Assembly: GCA_916610825.1 (NCBI GenBank)
Contig: OU744446.1
Span: forward strand, 26,922,445-26,986,444
DNA length: 64,000 bases
Reading direction: 5' to 3'
Origin: Haliclystus octoradiatus
Taxonomy: Eukaryota; Cnidaria; Staurozoa; Stauromedusae; Haliclystidae
The notes under the pieces were generated by a model. The model searched no databases. It was not told where the DNA came from and saw only the letters and a program-made list of their open reading frames with translations. How positions within the stretch are numbered: position 1 is the first letter of the stretch; each line of letters opens with the position of its first letter. Shown here piece after piece: positions 24,401 to 36,187 of the stretch. A program made the translations under genes and the position numbers.

Positions 24401-24600
24401 TAATGTGAGGACTTCTATTTCATTACCCGTAAGTCAAGTACCTCCATACAGCTTCGGTTTCAAATTTACTTGTTAATTCTTGTTCACTAAAGCTGATATC
24501 GTCTATTATATTTGGTGATGTTTGTTCTGACATTTCAGTTTTTTCTTTTCTATCCATTGTATAGTTGTCTATCTATCTTCTTTGTAGTGTTGTTTAGTTC
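21480..24600 (-). mobile_element. Penelope-like retroelement, near full length
   Basis: From right to left the minus strand reads: an N-terminal region at about 24313-24059 (FNKRVCIPPFANENIE); the RT core at about 23756-23105 with PTRPVCRAIISF, GSMDVKALYPSIE and QTKGGAIGAGELANVF; then, after an inserted LINE end, LYSRYVDDINIVAKS at about 22570 (catalytic YVDD) and the thumb region; and at about 21900-21640 a GIY-YIG-like endonuclease remnant (VVYKISCMSC followed by ERFNEHCKS). RT plus GIY-YIG is the Penelope signature. The coding region is not open throughout and looks inactive. Confidence 0.85.
22624..23104 (+). mobile_element. LINE 3' end with poly(A) tail inserted in the PLE
   Basis: Interrupts the PLE reverse transcriptase between GELANVF and the YVDD region. 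It holds a plus-strand open frame (22645-22950) whose end, SGDPREHQWLYQRLSIALQR followed by GNAAS, matches in style the C-terminus of proteins of LINE-type elements in invertebrates (GxPRxxxxLxQRLSVAIQRGNA). It ends in a 24 bp A run (23081-23104), as expected for a 5'-truncated retrotransposed copy. The clade is not determined and I saw no clear target duplication. Confidence 0.7.
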
Positions 24601-25117
24601 TCCTTTGATGCTAAGTACCATTTTTACCATGCATACCATACCTTTGCAGTCCTTACTGATTGTGCCCTCGTGCCTTGTACGATAGACTATAGTTGGGTAA
24701 GTTGGTAACCATTCTAAATAACACTCAACAGCTATAACAACAGTGTGATTAGATAATATATATCTAAATTTGTATCAAAATATTTATGTAACAAAGTTCG
24801 ACATTCGCAATCTCCGATCAATCAAAGATTAACACACTTACTGCTGATCTTGTTCGTATAATGAGAAATGTATCAACTCTTTGTGAACATTAAGAAAGAA
24901 CTAAACACATACAATTCTATGTCAAGAGATTGCATATTTCTGGATACCAACAAAAAGAAAGAGTGTTGATCTACAAAAATGCAAAAAAAAATACAGACAG
25001 ATCTTAATGAATGATTTATCTAGGAAGTGTCCCATATATAGAGGGAAGTTTTGGAACAGAAAAGAAAGGGAACAAAAACGAAAAGAAAAGCTAAAAACAT
25101 GGTTCGTGATTGGTGGC

Positions 25118-25121
<4 letters not shown>

Positions 25122-25152
<31 letters not shown>

Positions 25153-27264
25153 TAATATTTATATAGCGCTTATAGCGTTATGTTCTAAGCGCTTCACAAT
25201 TTGTAGTAATAAACTAACCAAAAATAAGAAGGGTAAAATTAACTAATTTAAGAACATTAATATGATAATATCTAAAATTCCATACAACAATTAACTATGA
25301 TTGAGGAAACGAAATGCTAAATAGATATGTTTTATTTTACTCTTGAATATATGTAATGATTTACAATCTTGCAAGTCTTTCGATATATTGTACCATAAAG
25401 TTGGAGCAGTCACAGAAAATGCTCAATCACCATATGATTTCATATTTATAGATGGAACTGTCAATAAATTACCAGGTGATGATCTAAGACATCCCTTAGG
25501 GCAATACTCAACAAGTAGTTCACGTAAGTATGTCGGTGCAAGTCCATGTAAGGACTTGAAAGTCAGTAAAAAAATCTTGAATTTAATACGTTGCTCTACT
25601 AGAAGCCAGTGTAGTTCATATAAAATAGGTTTGATATTATCATATTTGCTGGTTAATGTGATAAATCTTGCTGCTGCATTTTGAATACGCTGTAATTTTT
25701 GAATTAAACACTTGTTCAGGCCAAAATATAAAAAGTTACAGTTTGTCGATTTTGGACGATACAAAAGCATGAACCAAAATTTTTGCGGTATGTAAATTGA
25801 CCCCTAGGTTATACGCCGTACTTTCGAGAGGCGATCCATCAAAAATGGATCGGCACGCCTGAAAGTACGGCGTATAATCTGGCAAAGTACGGCGATTAAT
25901 TTTTGGGTCGACCCAAAATCGAAAGTACGGCTGATCCAGGCGTACCAAACTGAAAACAGCCGTACCGGTACGCCTGAAAAAGCAGTTGGAATATACGCCG
26001 TACTTTCGTGAGGCGTACCATTTCGAATTTGGAATGTTTTCGTCATTTCCAGGGGGTTTCTGTATGAATTTCTTATTGTTTCCTGCCTGTTGCTAAGTAA
26101 CCGTGGTTAGCTATCGTAACACAACAATAGCGGTGGTGTAGTATTACGTTTTAAATTCAAATAAATGAATAAACTACTGTTGTGATCACATTTGAGTATT
26201 CTTTGCCATTTTTATATTTTATCATGATTTTATCGAAAGCAAATAATCTATCTATCAGTGATATATTGTTTTTGAGCTCTTTAAATATGAAAACTATTTT
26301 AAGTATGAAGATAACATAATCTTGAGCATCGTGATTGTAAACCAAACATATTTTAGTGGTTTTGTAAATACGCGTATGTCGACAAATAATAATTTGCAGT
26401 AAAAACTTTGCAGATTTCGAATTAAAAAGTCTTTCTATTACGGATTCTCAGAACAGAATGTCACAGCTCTTCTCACAGGAAGCGGTAAAGTTCAAACAAA
26501 AATCAACTGGGACGCCACTTTTGGATCGGCGTATAATCCCACTTTTATAATTTTTTGTGTTTGGTCGAATTGGTACGGCGTACCAAAAAAAGTTGGTACG
26601 GCTCTCGAAAGTACGGCGTATAACCTAGGGGTGAGGTACTTTCTGATCTTAGAAATGCAACGTAGGTGGTAAAAAGATGATTTGCATACAGTATTGGTGT
26701 GCTTAGTCATTGATAAATCTTTGTCAAATACAACACCAATATTACGTGCAGATGATGTTGGAATGATAGGCTCGCCAACAACATTGAAAGATAGAAAAGA
26801 AGGTTGATGACGAAATCGAGAACTCAGTATATCTCAGTTTTGCTTTTGTTCAATTTTAGCTTGTTAATCAACATCAATTTATCTATATCAGCAACACAGG
26901 CTTCAATTTTGCTGATGGAAGATTGAAATTCTCCATTTACTGAAGGTTGAAAAGTTATAAAAATGTCATCTGCATATAAATGAAACTGAACATTGTGTTT
27001 TCGTAAAATAACACCAATAGGAGACGTGTATAGAAGATATAAAATTGGTCCAAGTACAGATCCCTGGGGAACTCCACAAATTAAGACTCTTTAATTTAGA
27101 TCTTGAATCAGCAATGTATACAAACTGTTCTCGACTATGCAGATACGATTTAGACCAATCAAGGGCAGCACCTTTTATTCCAAACTTTGATGATGAATGG
27201 GATAACAAAATGCAATGATCAGCCGTGTCAAAAGCAGCAGAAAGGTCCAACAAAAGAAGATTTA
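25122..27264 (-). mobile_element. L2/CR1-like LINE, 5'-truncated, split by a TIR element
   Basis: The 3' end is at the left: an ATT/AAT microsatellite (25122-25155) next to AGCGCTATAAG-type sequence, as in the LINE at 15-19 kb. On the minus strand, RT motifs lie at about 27253-26800 (LDLSAAFDTADHCIL, then a [12 protein letters not shown]-type reading and HLYADDIFI), more of the ORF at 26710-26635 (SSFYHLRCISKIRKYL), and the C-terminal part at 25770-25423 (LHWLLVEQRIKFKIFLLTFKSL). The ORF is disrupted by substitutions and indels and by the 831 bp element at 25801-26631. Confidence 0.8.
25801..26631. mobile_element. TIR element with perfect 30 bp ends and internal motif copies
   Basis: Outer 30 bases are perfect inverted repeats starting CCCCTAGGTTATACGCCGTA. 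The motif TACGCCGTACTTTCG or its reverse complement occurs several more times inside each arm, near 25860-25990 and 26520-26610, giving dense palindromes. The flanks share TGA on both sides (a possible 3 bp duplication). It is inserted in the LINE C-terminal coding region. No transposase is seen. The superfamily is undetermined. Confidence 0.85.
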
Positions 27265-27990
27265 TGAAAATGTATTGTCTGTAGACGCTACACCTGAGAA
27301 CAAACTTGCAAATGAGTGTAGAAATGGGTTAATACAAGCATAATTAAAAATTAAAGTACTTAAAAAAGAGCAGGTAACCTATTGAAAGATCACCTAACAA
27401 AATCCGACCATTTTAAACTCATTTCATATGACAGTAAGCAATGCTGCTTATGCAGAAATACTAATTCAAAAATAGACTAAAAAACAAGAGACGTCGTATA
27501 CAAGATAAGTTGCATGTCATGCAGAGAAAATCTTGGAGTATCAGAAAAAGGTTTAACGAGCATTTTAAAAGTTTAAAACAAAAACGTTCATCTTCGGTGC
27601 TCAGCATATGGCAGAACGACAAAGTGTAGAGCGACAGAATCCTACAAACGTGTTCTAATCACGCGATATTGAGGCAAGTAGCAGAGGCAGTATACATCAA
27701 TTTGAGTAAACCAACATTAATCGCGAAGGATGAATGGAGAAATTCGAATAAACCGAAACAAAGATTCCATCGAATATCGAATCTTCAATAGTGTAGAACA
27801 AAATACAAAAAAAAGAAATAATTCGATTTATTAAAAAGAAAGTTTATATCTCACTGAAGAAGCTACCGAAGGGCAGCGGCAATATTTTGATATAAATTTA
27901 AACATATATTATCTAATCACACTGTTGCTACAGTTGTTGCGTGTTATTTAGAATGGTTACCAAATTACCCAAATACAAATATAAATTGAT

Positions 27991-28950
27991 AATGTCGTTT
28001 TCTGTCAAAATGTTTGGATTTTCAGCATTCAATGACGCATGTATAGCTTCAGACGTCATCCATTTCAGAGCATTCGGAATAATTGCTTCTGGATTTCTTG
28101 TTTTATTTATGTTTAGATACTTTTGCATTATGTAGAGATGATTTCAAGATTGCTAGCTTTGTGCAGCTTCTTGTTGCTCATTTTATTATTCTATTGACAA
28201 TCGGTGCATTGTTAGTGACTGCCCATAGCATAGAATGCGGCTCCTTCTCTGCTCGGTAAACGTATAGTAGTAGTAATGTGCGGTCCCTCTTTCGTCTAAC
28301 ATATTTGCTACATAACGAACGAAACCGGGAACGCCACAAATCAAGTAAAAATGCCAGCAACAACAAAGAGACCCTTAAGTTCCAATCAATTTGGAGATCC
28401 AATCAATTTGGATTCTTCCTTTTTTCGTACAATTTAAAACGTAATGTTTTTCCTGACCATCTTTCTATCCTATAATTAGTAATTCCTTCACTCTTTGTAT
28501 GAAAGTTTGACAGCATATTTAGATGTTCGAAAGAGAAAGTACCCATTTCCGGTCTAAACCTTCTTATATTCTCATTATAATGAAACGGGATCACTTGTCT
28601 TTCTGTAATTGCTTCTTGCCTTCCAAGAAATACGATTCCTTAAACTTCTTTCTTTCAACATATATTATATTAACTTCGTGCGTTTACGTAACGTATCCAA
28701 ATTTTACATTCGCTGTTTTCATCAATATAATTATTGAAATTATTAATTTGATATTCACATTAATTTGATCTCAGCTACATTTTTTCCCACGTATAGAGCT
28801 ATTTCACATCGGCCATGTTGTGTGTTTGTTTGCAATCGTATTCAAAATATGTCGGCGATAATTGCTAGTTTCGTATGCTAGCCAGATCTGATGTTTTCTT
28901 GAATTCAAAAACTAAATTAAATTGAAACAAACGAAAGCTCGAAAATTTCG
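27991..28950. other. No firm gene
   Basis: A minus-strand open frame at 28128-27928 has protein-like composition (ALKWMTSEAIHASLNAENPN) but overlaps PLE terminal sequence at its end and has no known motif. The rest is AT-rich and featureless by eye. Confidence 0.35.
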
Positions 28951-28954
28951 GGAA

Positions 28955-31080
28955 TTGCAACGTTTCGATTAATAATATTCCCTTTTCAAACAAAAGAAAA
29001 TAAATGTGAAGTTGACTGGCATGCATGGTATATATAGTATAGAAAATTAATGTGTGATGTATATCTAATTTACACACAATAAAGAACAATAAAATGTTAC
29101 GTACGGATACAAGACAAGCAAAGACTACTGTATTGTAGTTAGACGGAAATGATTTATGTGAATAATTTATAGACTTCACAGAGTCAGACTGCACATTAAA
29201 TGTGGGGATACAACTCTCTCATAGATAGCCTCTCGTGGATTAGGCAGTCACATATAAAGACAGACTTCCTTAGTAACAGTAAAAATGAGTTTTTCGTTCA
29301 CAACGCTACGTCCGTGTCCCTGTTATGAGCGAAAAAAAGTCTGACTTGCGCTCCCACATTAAACGTCAAAATTCGATTCACATGTTGATGATGTATTTTC
29401 ACATGGTGATAATGTATTTTCACATGGCGATGATGTATATTCCTGAATCGATGTAATAAAATAGCCTGCTCGCAGACCTAAAAGCGGGATCAAAATCCAA
29501 CTTCCTCGTTCGTCCCCTCGAATTCTGGCAACGAAACGGCATTATTTGACACGATGTTGGACGTTTTAAATAAAATAAAAATGAAAAGTATTTAGCTAGC
29601 ATGATAATAGACGCCACTTTGACATTACTTTCCCTTCAATAAATTTTAAACTTGACAAATTTGGCTCCCGTGTTCCTCCATTTCGTTATATAACGTCCTT
29701 CCCAGCTTGTATGTTAGAAAATCCCTCGAAGTGATTGCTAATTCTCCGAAATAATTTTTAGAAAGTGGGACACTGGCAACAAAAATGCAAAAAACAGACC
29801 TGGTAAACTTTACAAATGTTTGTTATCATTTTTATTACGATAATCTATTTGCTGGTGCAAGTTGATTGAGTTCTACCAACTTTACCATATTGTAACTTCC
29901 ATTGTGTAGATCGACCAATAGCTGTCATGGCTGTTGTTTTTGCTCTTGCGCTGACAACCATTGGTCAACACACTATCGAAAAGTCTGTGGCCTGGAGTCT
30001 AGACTGTCAATTAACATTCAACAAAGGCTACAGAGGTCAGAGGCTACAAGACATTTCAATCGAATTTAATACTTTAAACTTACAAGGATTTGTATCATTG
30101 TATACCTGATTTGAGCATTTATTTAAGAGCCTCATCGAAACTATTTTGGAGAATTAGTGATCGTTTGGTACGATTTATTTAGCATTCAAGCGTGGAAGGA
30201 TGCAATACGATCATATTGCGAAACACGGAGGGCAAAATTGTCAAATTTAAAATTATTAGAGTGAAAGTAGCCACGAGGTGGCATCGATAATCATGCTAGC
30301 TAGCTACTTTCCATTTCATCACTGCCATATTATCGTATATCATCCTTCCGCGCTTGATTGCTAAATAACGTATTGTTCCAAACGATTCTCCAAAATATTT
30401 TTGATAAGATACTTACATACTGATTGCCTAGACACTGGCAAAAAGCTTTAATCAACGTCCACTATCTAAAATATCGTCGTAATAAAAATTAAAACAAACA
30501 TTTCTACATTCTACAGTTAACCAGGTTTGTTTTTAGCATTGTTGAAGGGATTTTGGCCATGTTTGTTACCAGTGTATGTGTATCACTGTCTGGGCAAGTA
30601 AATTAAAAAATCATTGAAGAGAAAATGGTGACGAAGTGGTGTCGATAATCATGCTGGCTAAATATTTAAATAAAAATTATTTTATTTAAAATGTCTAACA
30701 GCGTACTAAATAATGCCATTTCGTTGCCAGAGCTCCAGGCGACGAACGAGGAAATTAAATTTTGATCCCGTAATGTCTGCGTGCAGCTGGCTACTCGATT
30801 TCTGCATCGATTCAGGAATATCCATCATTGCCATATGAAAACACATCATCGCCATGTGAAACACATCATCAACATTTGAATCGAATTTTGACCCTAATTG
30901 GGCTTCATAGTATATAATAGGTCATTGTTTGTCTTGAATCCATACGTAAAATTTCATTGTTCTTATATTATACAATATATTATGTAAATTAGAATAATTT
31001 TTAAAATACATATACCATGTCAACTTTGAATTTATTCCCTTTCGTTGAAAAATGACATATGATAAATCGAAACGTTGCAA
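28955..31080. repeat. Large nested inverted repeat (foldback-like element)
   Basis: The outer arms, about 28955-29880 and 30440-31080, are diverged inverted copies: TTGCAACGTTTCGATT at 28955-28970 pairs with its complement at 31065-31080, and segments such as CACATGGCGATGATGT near 29422 and the GGTAAACTTTACAAATG region near 29810 have inverted partners at about 30850 and 30500. A second palindrome sits inside (about 30145-30405). No coding region or clear target duplication was seen. A decayed foldback transposon or two inverted MITE copies would both explain it. Confidence 0.65.
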
Positions 31081-31084
31081 CTGT

Positions 31085-32254
31085 AGAGTTTTCTCTTGTC
31101 GTCTATTCACTTCAAAATGTTTTAATAAGGAACTGTATGCAGTAGCCATTGTGTAATGTAATTTGTAATCATTAAGCTGTTATCTCTTGTATACGTGAAC
31201 TTGTATTCTATGTGTAATTAACGTCGTCACCCTATGTGAATCCTGTAATATTTATTGGCAATGTAATAATTTAGTTCCAGTTTGACCGTCGCTGCGCTCG
31301 CTGGGACTCAATGTCGTAATAGGAATCATCTACATGCATTTTCCCTAAACCATAAAGCGCGTCTCTATGCTATAATAAACATGAATGGATAAAAATAAAA
31401 ATATTTCCTGAAAGGTTCCCTGATACGATTGCATTTACTCTTAGATTTGTGATATGTTGACGTCTACCAATAATTTTTGTAAAAATGTTTCCAATGAAAA
31501 CAAATGCTTTCTGATTATATAGTCACACCCAACCCAAGATAGATAATATAAGCGGCTTGCTAGCTGGAATTCAATTTGATTTGATGTTTTATTGTTAGAG
31601 ATCTAGAGATAACGAAAGTTTATAGATATCATAGTAAATGTAAGAAGATAGCCCCAATCTGCTTCAAGGGCGAGATTATGGGTGTAACATAACATTTCAC
31701 GAAAAATAATCACGATACAGAGCATGTTTTGAAATCAAAATGAGAGCATCTAATTTATTATCAAATCTAATCAAATAATAAAGATTACGTTAAACTAATC
31801 TTGTATCATCGTGTAAATGGTTTAGGCTTCGCTATGGTCACTCTGTATACTCATTCATCTCCTCCTATTGACTCAGCCTGCACCTTGTGACGACAAAAAT
31901 ACTTCTGATTTCATTTTATAGTCAAGCATAAGTATCTTTTACTAAACATTGTGAAATTTTGATTGAAATGTAGAGGCTGTAGTAGTTGATATGATGCAGT
32001 ATTGATCCAGCCAATCACAATAAATTATTGACATACTACTCAGACGTGATTATGAGCAATGGCCGCCAGCTGCGTGTTTTATTGATTTTATCATTAAATC
32101 CGTTGGCTTTTCACTTCAACATTTAAGTGGTTGAAACAATCCTTATACAAACTCAAATGACACAAAACAGTTTGTCATAGAAACAACGTGCTTCTTTTGA
32201 ATTGCAACTGCCCAGAATTCATATATATATATTTAACGCTATTTGATATTAAAG
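31085..32254. other. Upstream region of the GPCR gene, no other gene
   Basis: AT-rich. A TATATATATATT tract (32221-32233) lies about 25 bases upstream of the receptor start codon, too close to be its TATA box unless the 5' leader is very short. No other gene, repeat or RNA is seen. Confidence 0.4.
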
Positions 32255-33304
32255 ATGGTTTATTTAGATGATAGCAATTTCACATCACCTTGTTTGAAAT
32301 GGCCTAGTTCAACTTTGTTAGATAATCGACAAAAATGGGCCCTTGGAGTTTGCTATATCCTTATTGGATTAATGGCTACATTTGGAAATTCATTGATAAT
32401 TGCTGCAATGATTGTACAGAAGAATATTAAAACAAGATCAAACTTCTTTTTATTCAATTTATGTATCGCTGATTTTGTTGTTGGATGTATTACAAGTCCG
32501 TTGGGTGCGTTTACACTCTGGTATGATGGTAGTGGTGGTACACATCGATGTCTAGTTGATTCGTTTTTATCATTCATCACGTGTTTCTCGTGTATTGCTT
32601 CTGTTCTGCTACTTGGTGTTATCAGCATGGATCGGTTTATTAAAATTGTATTATTTGATCGGTTCTCAAGAATGAATAGTGTATCTTCAATGATACTTGT
32701 ATCAGTTCTGATTTGGTTAATATCGATTGGTTTTGGTGTATGGATTATATTAAAGCCACGTTCAATCTATTTTAATATTGTACTATTAGTCGTTGAATCG
32801 TGCTGCCTGTTAGGCATTATTATATTATACGCTAAACTGTTTTATTTTGTATATTCAAGTAATAAGGCACTACGGCAACATAAACATGTGGCTGGAAGTG
32901 ATACATCTAAAAGACGTATGCGAAAGCAAAGTTTTCGTCATCAAACTCGTATGGCAGTAACATTCTTCATTATTGTTATAACTCTGTGTTGCTGTTGGTT
33001 ACCATTTTTTATTATTGTTGTAATTAAGACGGACCATCAATTGAGGGGAATAGATTTTACTCAGCATACAGCATTTTATCATTGGTCACTTCTTTTAGGT
33101 TTCCTCAACTCAGGTTTAAATCCTGTCATTTATAACATTAGAAATCATACTATTAGAGATCAAATATTAAGGATAATATCTTGCAAGAAAAGAATACGAG
33201 CAAATTCTGTTTGTAAAACAGGAGACAAAACTGATTCTCAATTGCAAAGATATCGGCGGTCGGAAGACATTCAAAAAATTGAAAGCAAAAGTGTGAATTT
33301 ATAA
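32255..33304 (+). CDS. Class A (rhodopsin-family) G-protein-coupled receptor, intronless
   Basis: A 349-residue seven-helix receptor encoded in one exon, acting in the plasma membrane. Visible landmarks, in order: a short N-terminus with an NFT glycosylation site; TM1 with GNSLIIAAMI; TM2 with LCIADFVVG; a Cys before TM3; SMDRFIKI at the end of TM3 (DRF in place of DRY); TM4 with LIWLIS; a short second extracellular loop; a basic third intracellular loop; TM6 with CCCWLPFF (CWxP); TM7 with NSGLNPVIYNIRN (NPxxY) and a basic helix 8. The upstream frame is open to a TTG at 32243, but the ATG at 32255 is the natural start. The ligand cannot be told. The spacing between the pre-TM3 Cys and DRF is about three residues longer than usual. 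Confidence 0.92.
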   Translation: MVYLDDSNFTSPCLKWPSSTLLDNRQKWALGVCYILIGLMATFGNSLIIAAMIVQKNIKTRSNFFLFNLCIADFVVGCITSPLGAFTLWYDGSGGTHRCLVDSFLSFITCFSCIASVLLLGVISMDRFIKIVLFDRFSRMNSVSSMILVSVLIWLISIGFGVWIILKPRSIYFNIVLLVVESCCLLGIIILYAKLFYFVYSSNKALRQHKHVAGSDTSKRRMRKQSFRHQTRMAVTFFIIVITLCCCWLPFFIIVVIKTDHQLRGIDFTQHTAFYHWSLLLGFLNSGLNPVIYNIRNHTIRDQILRIISCKKRIRANSVCKTGDKTDSQLQRYRRSEDIQKIESKSVNL

Positions 33305-34321
33305 ATTGGAGAAATCGGTCTGACCGCATCCTTCGTTATATCTTCTTATACACCATCTGATGACGTTTTCAATTGCTAATATTCATATCTAACTTCCGAC
33401 TGATCGTAGTAGAAATAGCAGAGAAAATAAGTTAGTTCTGTGTAATGATGTCACTCTCAACTTTTCCAAAACAACAGTGGTATTTATAGTTAGCATATAT
33501 TATTCTTAAAAGTAAATATTCATCTAACAATATGTACATAAAATTTTGATTTGTAAATATTAATTTTGTATATAGATATAAGTGTGTGTTTACCTTAATT
33601 GATAGGATAGCCTGGATAGGTTATAGCCTGGATTATATGATACGGGGTTATTAATGTATATCTCTTGCTGAAAAGGTATTACAAATATATGTGTTTTCAT
33701 TAGACCATATTTTTCTCAGACGCGTAATATAGGTGTTCTTTATTTAGTGTTTTGCGATTCAAATACAAATCAGGTTAGATGAAAATTGAGACATATTTCG
33801 AAACCAAATAAACTATATGAAAGCTCATCATTGTTTACTCGCGTAAATTACCACTCGTCAAAACAATGATAACTCCGTATAGAAAACTTGAAATATTCAA
33901 TCATAGCGCCTCTATAAGTTCTAAATGAGGCTATTCTACAACAATCAGAGCTACCGCTAACCATTTGGAAAAATAACTGGATATACTGTATAGGCAAACA
34001 AAGATGTTGCATACATAGTATACTTTATTAAATGGTAATTGTCGAATTTTCAGTATGCATTATCAACCGCCACCTAATATTCATGGCAAAAATCGTTTTC
34101 CTAACAACTCAATTGTTGTTGAGTTGCTTTGGTTTTGATCTGTATACTCTTTTATTCATGTGAGCAACAAATTATATCACCAGTATCAAAATCAATCTGA
34201 GATGAATGAAACAATCTCCTGCACGAATTCCACTCAATCATGATCATTATGATGATCACGTGGCGTGAGCATCGCGCCAAATGGCTTTTGAGCCACAAAT
34301 TTGTCAACTGTTTTTGAGTAA
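33305..34321. other. GPCR 3' region and intergenic, no gene
   Basis: AT-rich sequence containing the receptor's presumed 3' untranslated region. I could not choose a single polyadenylation signal. No other coding sequence is supported. Confidence 0.4.
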
Positions 34322-34380
34322 ATTTATGCCAATTTTGAGATGAAATATCAATGTAATTTCATCTCAAAATTGGCATAAAT
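34322..34380. repeat. Perfect 25 bp hairpin
   Basis: ATTTATGCCAATTTTGAGAT and the next five bases (34322-34346) are repeated exactly in inverted form at 34356-34380 around a 9-base loop. No mismatches. It could be a MITE core or an extruding cruciform. I see no terminal duplication that settles its origin. The 450 bases to its right (to 34834) hold no gene. Confidence 0.85.
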
Positions 34381-34834
34381 CCCGTGACTTTAATATGAAA
34401 AATTAACATGAAAATACAGCTATAAATCAATGTTTTTCCTTGTCATTCAAAATGTTGACCATTGCACAGCGAATATAAACATTTGCAAATCAACTTCTTT
34501 AATGGCTTTTTAGGACGGGGTAATGAAAAGAATTCATGACAATTTCTGGAACAGTTATTTTTTTAGAATATCTATAAAGCCCGTGACTCTACGATTCTAA
34601 AGCCCATGCTTTTCTCTTTCTTTACATATGATCATTTATAATGTTACAAATCAAACCACCATTGCAGAAGGAAAAGAATAGGTAACTTCTAATTTCGCCG
34701 GCAATTAATAGGGGATTTTACCACTTTATTCCCATGTTAAAATTGCACAAAATATCATGTTACGAGTTTTGAATATGACTTAGTTCAATAAAGAGGATAT
34801 AAGCAGTAAATAATATTATTTTTCGAACAAATTG

Positions 34835-35000
34835 CTAACGGCAGCAGAAGCAAATGACTCCCAAACTTGGTTCCAATTCTCTAGCTTGTCAGATGCAACG
34901 CGGTTTCTCGGACTTCACTTTTTTCAACACAATTCAAACAAGTGAAATCATGATGATATTGGTGAAATCAAGTAAAATCAGGAACAACTTGTAAAGTTTC
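34835..35000 (-). repeat. Dispersed repeat, copy B
   Basis: Inverted relative to copy A (1-165), with close identity across the whole stretch. On the minus strand it reads as a peptide with DKLENWNQVWESFASAAVSN and ends soon after, matching the peptides readable in the other two copies. Confidence 0.65.
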
Positions 35001-35004
35001 TGAA

Positions 35005-36180
35005 TCCTGATTATTATGAAATTATGTGGACTAGATTAATGAATTTTACAAAACATCTAATAAGCTCATTCTGTTCAGATATTCATATCAGAAATCAGCG
35101 TGGAAAACTAATATTAAGGTAGTGATAACCGGATAATCTAATCTAATGTAAAGTAAAATAAACTAACTGTTCTTCCTCGTTTGTGTCAGTGATGAATATC
35201 AATTAGTTTAGGTTAAATCTAGATTATCTTACATTTGAAATATTTATATGATTAATATAGGCTACTTACTGGCCTCACATTTCAAACATATTTGGATTTA
35301 TGTTTTCAGATCGATGTGTCTGCTTGGAAATTCACTCAGAACTGATCATATTGTGTATGCCTATCAGTTGGTTACTGAAAGCTGTTAAACTTTTATTAAT
35401 TCTTCTTGCAGCTTATCTGGTCTGAAGAACCACTGATAATGTTCCATAGTGGAAACTATTGTCTTGCAATATCTTATATATGCAGTCTACAAAAAGTCAT
35501 ATTATTTGTGATAATCATCTCTGTGTTTATGTATTTGCAAATACCTAATGGCAGCAACTGTACATTCATGACTAGCGGATATCGTCTACTAGGTACTATG
35601 TCAAAATTCAAGATCAGCAACATTTTATTTAGTCAAACTTACTAAACCTTCACTTTATTAGATATTCGAATATAAAATAAGTTAACAGTGACCGTGATAT
35701 CTGTACCAGCAAGCGTTCTGTATTCTGGTTTATAACTTTCTGATTTTAGTGGTATTCGCGAGCATTTGAAAAAAATTGCAATACATGTTCGTCTGGGGAG
35801 ATATACCAATGACTTTGTATCGAATTATCAATGTCGATTGCATAAATGCCCTTTATATTTTTATTACATTTCTAAACATGTATACAACACTCAGGTAATC
35901 GGGCATAGAATTGGATAAACTGACCTTTATAGCCAGGTGGCCATTTATAGGGTAATTTCATTAGATAAATCATCGACACATAGACATCGTTGAACTGGAT
36001 ACTAATACTATAAATTTATTGCGGCTGAAGAAGTGTTGGTATAATTGTCTGATTTACATGCTCAGTGCATGGGTAATAACACTAAATTTCCTCTTGCAAA
36101 GGCATTGATACCAAAAATAAAGATTCTAATTAATGTAGTGAATAATGAAAATAGAATACATTGAGCACAACCGGAGCAAT
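35005..36180. other. No gene seen
   Basis: AT-rich. A small open frame at 35406-35645 has no motif. Nothing else is supported. Confidence 0.4.
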
Positions 36181-36187
36181 TATTCAC

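Larger units (their letters stand above)
24660..27990 (+). mobile_element. Penelope-like element, plus orientation, split by a LINE
   Basis: PLE sequence in 24660-25121 continues at 27265-27990 once the LINE at 25122-27264 is set aside. Left of the break are terminal-repeat-like sequence (24660-24780) and the RT-to-endonuclease linker; right of it are the endonuclease region (VVYKISCMSCRE near 27495) and the 3' end up to about 27985. Sequence around 24660-24780 matches the inverted centre at 21420-21500, so the pieces at 21.1-28 kb probably come from one complex of partially duplicated copies. Confidence 0.7.

Noticed and set aside
25804-26046. Overlapping minus-strand frames at 25736-26046
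   Set aside because: They lie within the palindromic TIR element and are produced by its repeated motifs, with no recognisable protein.
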